Below, one piece after another: positions 1 to 5,987 of a stretch of DNA of 8,351 nt. The number at the start of each line of letters is the position of its first letter. Position 1 is the stretch's first letter. The notes below the pieces were generated by a model that did not search any database, had not been told where the DNA came from, and saw only the letters and a list, made by a program, of their open reading frames with translations. The DNA is from Firmicutes bacterium ZCTH02-B6 (GTDB lineage: Bacteria; Bacillota; Limnochordia; Limnochordales; ZCTH02-B6), in contig LZRQ01000154.1 of assembly GCA_002159155.1 (NCBI GenBank), positions 1 to 8,351 on the forward strand. Direction: 5' to 3'. The position numbers and the translations under genes are program-made.

Positions 1-1782
1 CGTCTCGGCCCAGTCCTCCACGGCCGCGGGTGCGAGAAACCGGGAGGACGCAAACCGGTGGGCCGTGACCGCCGGCCGCGGGGCGGCCCGCGTCCCGTCC
101 GTAAACGAGCCATCCGCCAGCGCTGCCCGCAGAAGGTTGGCCAAGGCATGGGCGCGACGGGACGCCGCCTGCGGATCTTCTTGCAGCTCACAGGCTACCA
201 CGGAGCGATATCGCGCCAGTAGCGCCCATAGGTCCCTTGGGAGCGGCGACAGCACCCGTAGGTGCAGTGCGGACACCGCCAAACCGCGCGCCCGCAGCCG
301 GGCCACGGCCTCCTCTGCGGGACCGCGGGTCGTGCCCCAGCCCACCAGCAGCACATCCCCGGCTTCGCCGCCCACGGGAGCGGGCCGCCTGACAAAGGCT
401 TCCAGCGGCGCCTGCTCAACGCCAAGCCCGGCCAGCACGTTGTCCACCCGGCCAGTTGACCCGTCGTCCTCGATGACGGCATCTCCCACTGATTCGGTCC
501 AAACGGCGCTGGCGGGCCGGCTCCGCCATGCCTGCACGGCCCCAAGGAGGCCCGCGTCTACCAGCACGACGCAGTCGCGCCGGTACTGCCGGGCCAGCCG
601 CCGGGCGAGGCCTATAAAGTGGTAACACTCCTCCACCGTCGTCGGCGCCAGCACCACTGGCCGCACCCCGCCGGGACAGCCGCTCGCGGCCGCCAACGGG
701 TCGACGCCAAAGGGATACCACAACGCTTCCACCCTTGGCGCCCGCTCGATGCGCAAGGTGACCCGCGGCACGCCGCACGCGGCGGCAAGACCAAGCACCG
801 CGCCTGCTGTGCCAGGCGCGCAAGCTTCCTCCAGCTCCACCGGCGCCCCGGCCGCTTCCACGACCAGCACCGGTCCAGTGAAGCCGGGGTCTGCCGCCTG
901 GACGAGGCAGGGGCTGCCACCACACTTGCCCATGATCGACCGGCGCATAAAGGCATCCCGCATGGTGAGCACACGCCCGCCCAAGGCCGCGTAGCTTTGC
1001 GCCCAGTGCTGGAGGGCAGGATGCTCAGCCCTGACGACGCAACTGGTGAACCCAGCCGTCAGCGCCCCGAGGGCTAGCGCCTCCCGCCCGCTCATCACCT
1101 CGACGCGGCCGGCAAGCGCCGCCTGCGGGCTGCGGCCGGCACGCACCGGACGCGGCACAAACCGGGACGCGTCCCGCCAACCCAGCTCAAACAAGCGCAA
1201 GCCCGCGCTCACCCACCGGCCGCCCCGGGGGGCCAGCCGGTTTTCCAACAGCCGCCGCACTAAAGCCGGGTCATAGGCAAAAATCCAGGTCAAGAGCCCC
1301 AAAGCCACAATGCGGTCGCCTTGGGGGAAAGCGGGGATGCGACTGGCCAGCGCCCGGAAGGGAACAGGGCAAACGGGGAGGCTGGAAACGGGAGGCTCAG
1401 CAAGCGGGTTGGGCGCAGGCCAGCCGCCGGGGCTGTCCAGGAGGATGAGGCTGCCAGGGTGAAACGCGCCGGCGGCGATGCGGCTGCGCAGCAGCGCGGC
1501 GTCAAAGGCGACGGCAAGGCTGGCCCGATCGCCGCCCGAATGGACGGGTTGCTGGCCAACCCGCACCCGGCAGGCGGCACGCTGACCGTCGGCTATGTAG
1601 CCCACCCAGACGCTGTCGCCCATGCGGGCGGCCGCCTGGGCAAACACCTGGACGATGTCCACCCCGCCGGCCGTCGCGTCGCCCGCGATTTCAAACGCCA
1701 GGTCCGCCGCGTGCCGGCGCTCGGAGCCGGCGTCCTCCGCCCCTCCAACTGGCTGGTGCACCGTGTGCGCTAGCCCCGTCAT
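1..1782 (-). CDS. Divergent 2-oxoacid:ferredoxin oxidoreductase gamma-alpha (KorA-like) protein, 3' end cut by window edge
   Basis: I translated this frame by hand: 594 codons from ATG (1782-1780) to position 1 without a stop, so the C-terminus lies outside. Residues about 28-200 resemble the gamma domain of KorA-type enzymes: an AGDATAGGV stretch where GG-x-GQG is expected, then RVRVGQQPVHSG, a 'valued' LAVAFDAALL strand, SLILLDS, and a RIVALGLL segment like the usual NxVALGAL. Residues 230-345 start like an alpha (PP) domain (REALALGALTAG), and 475-560 match its C-terminal part (DVLLVGWGTTRGPAEEA, LHLRVLSPLP, VVACELQ). The catalytic YPITP, EDE and GPSTG motifs and the gamma-domain IRGG motif are not recognisable. 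Canonical enzymes oxidise 2-oxoacids to acyl-CoA with ferredoxin; a KorB partner would be expected beyond position 1. An upstream TTG (1794-1792) preceded by GGGGTGAG is a plausible alternative start. The family call is moderate; catalytic activity is doubtful. Confidence 0.66.
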   Translation of the reverse strand, partial: MTGLAHTVHQPVGGAEDAGSERRHAADLAFEIAGDATAGGVDIVQVFAQAAARMGDSVWVGYIADGQRAACRVRVGQQPVHSGGDRASLAVAFDAALLRSRIAAGAFHPGSLILLDSPGGWPAPNPLAEPPVSSLPVCPVPFRALASRIPAFPQGDRIVALGLLTWIFAYDPALVRRLLENRLAPRGGRWVSAGLRLFELGWRDASRFVPRPVRAGRSPQAALAGRVEVMSGREALALGALTAGFTSCVVRAEHPALQHWAQSYAALGGRVLTMRDAFMRRSIMGKCGGSPCLVQAADPGFTGPVLVVEAAGAPVELEEACAPGTAGAVLGLAAACGVPRVTLRIERAPRVEALWYPFGVDPLAAASGCPGGVRPVVLAPTTVEECYHFIGLARRLARQYRRDCVVLVDAGLLGAVQAWRSRPASAVWTESVGDAVIEDDGSTGRVDNVLAGLGVEQAPLEAFVRRPAPVGGEAGDVLLVGWGTTRGPAEEAVARLRARGLAVSALHLRVLSPLPRDLWALLARYRSVVACELQEDPQAASRRAHALANLLRAALADGSFTDGTRAAPRPAVTAHRFASSRFLAPAAVEDWAET

Positions 1783-1843
1783 CCGGCCGGACAATGGACT
1801 CACCCCACCGGCAGCCTGGTTGTGCCTTCCTCTGTTGGGCATC

Positions 1844-1873
1844 AGTATATGGGGCAGCGAAATGTCTTGTCAA
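1844..1873 (-). promoter_or_regulatory. Near-consensus sigma-A promoter of the KorA-like gene
   Basis: On the minus strand, TTGACA (1873-1868) is a perfect -35 box. It is followed by an 18-base spacer and TATACT (1849-1844), one base from the -10 consensus. Transcription would start near 1837, leaving a leader of about 55 bases before the ATG at 1782 (about 43 before the alternative TTG at 1794). It is the strongest promoter-like sequence I see in the window, and its -35 is embedded in repeated half sites, which suggests it is regulated. Confidence 0.75.
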
Positions 1874-1886
1874 GCGAAAATTCGCT
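1856..1886. promoter_or_regulatory. Candidate operator: repeated AGCGAA / TTCGCT half sites around the -35 box
   Basis: AGCGAAAA-TTCGCT at 1873-1886 is an inverted repeat (AGCGAA, 2-base centre, TTCGCT). A further AGCGAAAT copy sits at 1856-1863, in direct orientation 17 bases away. The palindrome abuts the -35 hexamer of the minus-strand promoter, and the third half site lies in its spacer. A protein bound here would touch or cover the polymerase site. The obvious candidate ligand is the XRE regulator encoded immediately to the right; this assignment is inferred from position only. Confidence 0.5.
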
Positions 1887-1923
1887 GTTGGTGGTTTCTC
1901 GCGGACCCGTTCCTCGACGTCCC

Positions 1924-1954
1924 TTGACGCTGCCCGGCGGGTTGTGGTAAGTAT
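1924..1954 (+). promoter_or_regulatory. Possible promoter of the XRE regulator gene
   Basis: TTGACG (1924-1929) is a good -35 box. About 18 bases later TAAGTAT (1948-1954) could act as a weak -10. The start point would be near 1960, giving a leader of about 38 bases to the ATG at 1998. The -10 matches poorly, so this is tentative. If real, it places the in-frame ATG at 1953 and the longer upstream frame outside the transcript, which supports the 1998 start. Confidence 0.4.
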
Positions 1955-1985
1955 GGCACGAAAGCGGTGCAGGGACGGCAGCATC

Positions 1986-1991
1986 AGGGGG
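1986..1991 (+). promoter_or_regulatory. Ribosome binding site that fixes the regulator start
   Basis: AGGGGG stands 6 bases before ATG 1998-2000. The two earlier in-frame ATGs (1794 and 1953) have no comparable site, and the residues they would add show no helix-turn-helix family resemblance. Confidence 0.6.
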
Positions 1992-1997
1992 TTCGGC

Positions 1998-3545
1998 ATG
2001 GGCTTCAACCCGATTCACATCATCTTTGGCCTCAAGCTGCGCCAGGCGCGGCTGGCCAAGGGCTTGTCCGTCACCGAGCTGGCCGAGCGCTCACAACTCT
2101 CCCCTTCCTACATCACCGAGATTGAAAAGGGACGCAAGTATCCCAAGGCCGACAAGATCATGCGGCTGGCCGAGGCTCTCGGCTACGCCTACGACGAGCT
2201 GGTTTCCTTGCGCCTGGAGCCCCCGCTGTCGTTTTTGGAAACGCCGTTGACCTCACAGCTGCTGCAGGATTTCCCCCTGGAACTCTTTGGCGTGGACCCG
2301 AGCAGCATTGTCGAGGTGCTGACCCGTTCCCCCGCTGAGATGAGCGCCCTCGTGAAAGCGTTCCAGGACATCGCCCGCGGATACGCCATCCGGGAGGAGC
2401 ACTTTTATCTCGCCGCCCTCCGCTCGTACCAAGAGCTCAACCAAAACTACTTCCCCGAACTGGAGCAAGCGGCCAAGGACTACGCCGCCCAGGCCGGCCT
2501 TCCCGAGCGGGCGCCAGTGTCCGAGGAAACGCTCCTCCGGATCTTGGAGGACCGCTTTGGTTATCGCGTCGCCCCGATCCCGGTGGAGGAGCACCCGAGT
2601 CTCGTCGCGTATCGCGCCGTCTACCTCCCCGGCAAGCCGCCGCGCTTGCTCCTCAACCCGGGGCTTTTGGCTTCGCAACGCAAGTTTGTGCTGGCGCGGG
2701 AAATCGGCTACCGGGTGCTGGGACTTGAGGAGCGGGCATTGACCAACTCGCCCGACAGAGTCGACTCCTTTACGCAGGTGCTCAACGACTTCAAGGCCGC
2801 CTACTTCGCGGGCGCATTGCTCATGCCCGAGGTTCAAGTCCAGTCTGACCTGGCCGAGCTGTTTGCGCTAGAAACCTGGCAGCCCCAGCGGCTGGCGCAC
2901 ATGCTGAACGCCTACGACGTCACGCCGGAGACGCTCCTGTACCGCTTCAGCGAGCTCGTGCCGCGCCACTTCGGCCTCAAGGTGCACTTCCTGCGTTTCA
3001 ACGAGGTCAACGGGAGCTACCGGCTGTACAAGCAACTCAACATGAGCCAGTTGTCCCTGCCCACCGGGTTTGACTTGCGGGAGCACTACTGCCGTCGCTG
3101 GCTCACCATTCGGCTCCTGCGGGAGCTCGCCGCCGACCAGTCCGAAACGGTGCCGGGCATCCAGCGCTCGCGCTTTTTGGAGTCGCAAAAGCAGTTCCTT
3201 TGCCTCGGCTTCGCGCGCCGGGACAACCTGCCGCCTCACTTGCGCACCAGCGTCATCTTGGGCATGCGCATCGACGACGACCTGTTGCGGGTCGTGCGGT
3301 TCGCCGGCGATCCCGCCATCCCGGAGGGGCTGCTCAATGAAACGTGCGAGCGCTGCCCCCTCCTGCCGGAGGAATGCGCAGAAAGGGCGGCGCCCCCCAC
3401 CCGCTGGCAACAACAGCAGCAGGTTGAGGAGCGCCACCGCGCGTTGTCCTTGTTGATGCAAGCGCCGCCCGCCGCGCAGCCATCCCCGGGGCCGGCCCAT
3501 CCAACTCCGCAACAACGGCCAGCCGCCGCCTCGCAAGCCGTATAG
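1998..3545 (+). CDS. XRE-family regulator with degenerate ImmA/IrrE-like domain and C-terminal cysteine cluster (acyl-CoA regulator type)
   Basis: 515 residues from ATG 1998. Residues about 9-65 form a typical XRE helix-turn-helix (LRQARLAKGLSVTELAERS, then SPSYITEIEKGRKYPKADK). Residues about 170-290 resemble the ImmA/IrrE (DUF955) domain, but the zinc-protease HExxH is replaced by REIGY at 234-238, so proteolysis is unlikely and the fold probably binds a ligand. The C-terminal region resembles DUF2083 of the RamB/PrpR short-chain acyl-CoA regulators. It has cysteines at 365, 402, 450, 453 and 460, the last three in TCERCPLLPEEC followed by AERAAPP. Mycobacterial PrpR is reported to carry an Fe-S cluster in this part, so a metal or redox role is possible here. 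The last ~45 residues are a Gln run (WQQQQQ) and a Pro/Ala-rich tail. It is divergent from the KorA-like gene and convergent with the CoA-transferase gene. The effector is unknown; a short acyl-CoA is inferred. Confidence 0.86.
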   Translation: MGFNPIHIIFGLKLRQARLAKGLSVTELAERSQLSPSYITEIEKGRKYPKADKIMRLAEALGYAYDELVSLRLEPPLSFLETPLTSQLLQDFPLELFGVDPSSIVEVLTRSPAEMSALVKAFQDIARGYAIREEHFYLAALRSYQELNQNYFPELEQAAKDYAAQAGLPERAPVSEETLLRILEDRFGYRVAPIPVEEHPSLVAYRAVYLPGKPPRLLLNPGLLASQRKFVLAREIGYRVLGLEERALTNSPDRVDSFTQVLNDFKAAYFAGALLMPEVQVQSDLAELFALETWQPQRLAHMLNAYDVTPETLLYRFSELVPRHFGLKVHFLRFNEVNGSYRLYKQLNMSQLSLPTGFDLREHYCRRWLTIRLLRELAADQSETVPGIQRSRFLESQKQFLCLGFARRDNLPPHLRTSVILGMRIDDDLLRVVRFAGDPAIPEGLLNETCERCPLLPEECAERAAPPTRWQQQQQVEERHRALSLLMQAPPAAQPSPGPAHPTPQQRPAAASQAV

Positions 3546-3554
3546 CCCGCGGGC
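3545..3554. repeat. 10-base perfect palindrome at the regulator stop codon
   Basis: GCCCGCGGGC is a perfect palindrome starting in the last base of the TAG stop. It could add to RNA folding at the convergent 3' ends, but in DNA this GC-rich such a short palindrome may be chance. Confidence 0.3.
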
Positions 3555-3562
3555 AGACCCCG

Positions 3563-3581
3563 GACACCGTTCAGACACCGT
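3563..3581. repeat. Tandem 8-base direct repeat GACACCGT
   Basis: GACACCGT occurs at 3563-3570 and again at 3574-3581, an 11-base period (about one helical turn), in the convergent gap between the regulator and CoA-transferase genes. No function is evident; it may be a short duplication. Confidence 0.35.
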
Positions 3582-3595
3582 GCACCAGACGCAGA

Positions 3596-3615
3596 AGCCC
3601 CTGTAGCAGGGCGCT
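3596..3615. terminator. Candidate bidirectional hairpin between convergent genes
   Basis: AGCCCCTG - TAG - CAGGGCGCT folds into an 8-pair stem with one bulged base and a 3-base loop. It lies 51 bases after the regulator stop and 23 bases after the CoA-transferase stop on the other strand. On the minus strand it is followed by CTTCT, but a proper T tract is missing on both sides. A terminator is expected here by position; as an intrinsic one it would be weak. Confidence 0.38.
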
Positions 3616-3637
3616 GCCTGGCTCCCCACCGCTCTTC

Positions 3638-4879
3638 TCAGCGCACGACGCCGGTTTCCACCAAGCGGCCGATGTCGTCGTCCGAGTAGCCCAACACCGT
3701 GCACAGCACCTCCGCGGTGTGTTGCCCCAGCGTGGGCGGCGGTCCCGCCGGGACGGCGGGCGTCAGGCTCATGTGCTGCAGCGGGCTGCCCACCAGCTCG
3801 ACCGGACCCGCGGTCGGGTGCTCCATCGGCCAGCGCATGCCCCGCTGCCGCGCCAGATCCGATTCCAGTACTTGGCTCAACCCCCACACCGGCGCCGCCG
3901 GCACCTTGGCTGCGGCCAAAGGTGCAAGCCACTCGCTGGTCGTCCGCTGGCGCAACACCTCTTCGAGGATAGGGATGAGCACATCCCGATTTTTGACCCG
4001 GGCGGGATTGGTAGCAAAGCGTTCGTCGTCGGCAAGCTCCGGCCGGCCGATAACCTCGCAAAACCGCTCAAACTGGGCATCGTTGCCAACGGCCAACACC
4101 ATGTATCCGTCGGCCGTGGCAAACATCTGGTACGGCACGATCTGCGCATGGGCGTTGCCGAGTCGTTTGGGCTCCCGGCCCGATACCAGATACGCCTGGG
4201 CCAAGTTGACCATGGCCGCCACCGCCGCGTCCCACAGCGAGAGATCGATGTACTGCCCGTGGCCCGTGAGCTCCCGGGCCCGCAAGGCCGCCTGGATCCC
4301 CACCACCGCGTACAACCCGCACAAAATGTCGACCCATGCGACGCCGACCTTCATCGGCGGACCGCCCGGCTCGCCCGTGACCGCCATGATGCCGCACATC
4401 CCCTGCACCGCAAAATCGTAGCCAGGCAGGTGGCTCATGGGACCCGACTGGCCAAACCCGCTGATGGACAAGTAGATGAGCCGCGGATTGATGGCCGCGA
4501 GCCGCGGGTAATCCAGGCCGTAGCGGGCCATGTCGCCAGGCTTCAGGTTTTCGATCAGGACGTCGCTTTTGGCCGCGAGGTCCCGCACGATGCGCTGGCC
4601 GGCCTCAGTCTTCAAATTCACGGCCACGCTGCGCTTGCCGCGGTTGACGGAAAGGAAATACGCGCTCTCGGTGCCGGCAAAGGGCGGCCCCCACTGGCGG
4701 GTTTCGTCGCCGCGGGACGGGTCCTCGATCTTGATCACGTCTGCACCGAGGTCGGCCAAAATTTGGGTGGCAAACGGCCCGGCCAGCACCCGGGACATGT
4801 CCAACACCCGGATGCCGGCCAGAGCTTTCGGTGCGTCCTCCCGTCGGGGTTGTCCACCCCGCTTACCTGCGTTTGTCAC
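3638..4879 (-). CDS. Family III CoA-transferase (CaiB/BaiF)
   Basis: 413 residues, the usual length for family III enzymes, which move CoA between carboxylic acids through an enzyme-bound anhydride in the cytoplasm. After a short polar tail, the N-terminal hallmark LAGIRVLDMSRVLAGPFATQ is at residues 20-39, with LADLGADVIKIEDPSRGD next. SVNRGKRSVAVNLK lies at 77-90 and LPGYDFAVQG at 151-160. Asp184 in VGVAWVDILCGLYA aligns with the catalytic Asp169 of formyl-CoA transferase. TGHGQYIDLSLWDA follows, and the C-terminal PTLGQHTAEVL motif is present. The start is GTG 4879-4877, overlapping the stop of the M29 gene by four bases (GTGA), so the two are probably translationally coupled. It is the last gene of the minus-strand string. 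Donor and acceptor acids cannot be read from sequence; context points to activation of the compound imported by the TRAP system. Confidence 0.93.
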   Translation of the reverse strand: MTNAGKRGGQPRREDAPKALAGIRVLDMSRVLAGPFATQILADLGADVIKIEDPSRGDETRQWGPPFAGTESAYFLSVNRGKRSVAVNLKTEAGQRIVRDLAAKSDVLIENLKPGDMARYGLDYPRLAAINPRLIYLSISGFGQSGPMSHLPGYDFAVQGMCGIMAVTGEPGGPPMKVGVAWVDILCGLYAVVGIQAALRARELTGHGQYIDLSLWDAAVAAMVNLAQAYLVSGREPKRLGNAHAQIVPYQMFATADGYMVLAVGNDAQFERFCEVIGRPELADDERFATNPARVKNRDVLIPILEEVLRQRTTSEWLAPLAAAKVPAAPVWGLSQVLESDLARQRGMRWPMEHPTAGPVELVGSPLQHMSLTPAVPAGPPPTLGQHTAEVLCTVLGYSDDDIGRLVETGVVR

Positions 4880-5874
4880 GCCACCACCCGCCCATCCTGC
4901 ACGATGGGCCTGCCGTCCAAAAGGAACGTCGCGTCGCGAATGACCATGTCCAGGTGCACCGCGCAGGCGTGGGTACCGCCGTAAAACAAGTCGCTGCCCA
5001 GCGCGACGTGCACGTTGCCCAGCGCCTTCTTTTCCTCTTCAAAGTCGCCGTTGCGCAAGGACATGGGATTGAGGCCGAGCCCGATCTCCGCGATATGGTC
5101 GGCGCCCGGCACCGTGTCCAGGATTTGCTGGAGCCGCCGGGCTCGCTGCCCGCCCTCGACGGCCACCACCTTGCCCGCTCGGACCTCGATACGGATAGGG
5201 TCGTCCCCCGCGCCGATCTTGGCCACTGGGCCGTCGACGATCAGGACGCCTTCCGCCGTGCCGGCCAGCGGCCGCTGGGAGATCTCGCCGTCGGAAAACG
5301 CCGCCTCCCGTCCCGGCTCCCGGGCGATGCCGCACTCGACGATCACCGGGTGCCCCATGACCGGGTCCTTGGTTACACCGGCGGTGAACTGGGTGCCCGC
5401 GGCTGACGTGATGGTCACCTGGGACCCCGCCGCCCACACGTCCGCCAACCGGTGTCCGAGGCGGTCCAGCTCCTCATAGTCCGCCAAGGCCGCACCCCGC
5501 GTCCAGTTGTCCATGGAGCGCATCACCATGGACATAGCCCGCAGCCGCTTCTGGCCCAACAGCTCCGCGACTTTGCGCGAGTACGTCGGCGCTCCGGAGG
5601 CGGCCGTTAGGCCGATGAGCACGTCGGCCCGTTCCAGCCCGGCATCCAGGATGGCCGTCAGCTCCGTCGCCCGCTTCTCATGCCGGGTCGGCATGACGGC
5701 CAGGGTATACTCGCCGCCCGCCTCCTCCACCGCCCCGGCCAGGGCCCACGCCATGTTCATGTCCGTCCAAGGATCCGCCACCAGCAGCACTTGCTCCCCG
5801 GGCTTGACCCCCAAATGCAGGCGCACGAGCCTGTGGGCCACACCCACTGCCTCGATGACCCGCAACTGCTGCAC
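4876..5874 (-). CDS. M29-type metalloprotein (aminopeptidase / dihydroxypyridine-dioxygenase-like)
   Basis: 332 residues from GTG 5874-5872, with GGGAG nine bases upstream. The N-terminal half carries LGVKPGEQVLLVADP (21-35), typical of the M29 clan start. The metal-site half carries FSDGEISQRP (193-202), EIGLGLNP (263-270), NVHVALGSDLFYGG (287-300) and HLDMVIRDATFLLDG (307-321). From memory of the Thermus enzyme, Glu197, Glu263, His289, His307 and Asp309 fall where its ligands Glu250, Glu316, His345, His378 and Asp380 are. The 66-residue Glu-Glu spacing is identical, so the site looks intact. Canonical M29 aminopeptidases are longer (~410 residues). The same fold is used by NicX-type 2,5-dihydroxypyridine 5,6-dioxygenase, and short members often occur in catabolic clusters. 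Placement between a TRAP permease and a CoA-transferase favours a catabolic role, but peptidase versus ring-opening activity is unresolved. Confidence 0.85.
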   Translation of the reverse strand: MQQLRVIEAVGVAHRLVRLHLGVKPGEQVLLVADPWTDMNMAWALAGAVEEAGGEYTLAVMPTRHEKRATELTAILDAGLERADVLIGLTAASGAPTYSRKVAELLGQKRLRAMSMVMRSMDNWTRGAALADYEELDRLGHRLADVWAAGSQVTITSAAGTQFTAGVTKDPVMGHPVIVECGIAREPGREAAFSDGEISQRPLAGTAEGVLIVDGPVAKIGAGDDPIRIEVRAGKVVAVEGGQRARRLQQILDTVPGADHIAEIGLGLNPMSLRNGDFEEEKKALGNVHVALGSDLFYGGTHACAVHLDMVIRDATFLLDGRPIVQDGRVVA

Positions 5875-5904
5875 CGCACTTCACTCCCTACCCGTTGTGC
5901 TAAA

Positions 5905-5927
5905 GCGCCGGACGTCCCGCCCGGCGC
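5905..5927 (-). other. Hairpin in the leader of the M29 gene (possible attenuator or weak terminator)
   Basis: GCGCCGG (5905-5911) and CCGGCGC (5921-5927) form a perfect 7-pair GC stem with a 9-base loop. Read on the minus strand it is followed by TTTA. It lies in the 113-base gap between the permease stop and the M29 start, the only sizeable gap in this gene string. The T run is very short, so partial termination or RNA processing that lowers downstream expression is as likely as a full stop. I saw no convincing promoter in the gap. Confidence 0.35.
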
Positions 5928-5987
5928 CGGTCGTCGCCAAACCGCTCCCGTTTCCCCGTTCACCCCGGCTTCGCTCGTTCCCACTGG

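Noticed and set aside
441..473. GSTG tetrapeptide (residues 441-444) in the KorA-like protein as a possible GPSTG motif
   Set aside because: It lies well after the region where GPSTG belongs, just before the C-terminal domain, and lacks the flanking motif context.
65..1773. Several plus-strand and short minus-strand open frames in the first 1.8 kb
   Set aside because: All overlap the single 594-codon minus-strand KorA-like frame, which alone shows domain-like sequence from end to end.
1794..1997. N-terminal extension of the XRE regulator to 1794 or 1953
   Set aside because: It would cross the divergent promoter region and adds sequence unlike any helix-turn-helix protein; ATG 1998 has AGGGGG at good spacing.
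2868..4061. 397-codon open frame on the minus strand
   Set aside because: Spans parts of both the regulator and the CoA-transferase genes in wrong frames; its composition is that of a GC shadow.
3719..4984. 421-codon open frame on the plus strand
   Set aside because: Antisense to the well-supported CoA-transferase gene; composition is Arg/His/Gly-rich and shows no family motif.
5970..5975. TTCGCT half site in the gap upstream of the M29 gene
   Set aside because: A lone 6-base match with no partner half site or promoter nearby; expected by chance in a sequence of this length.
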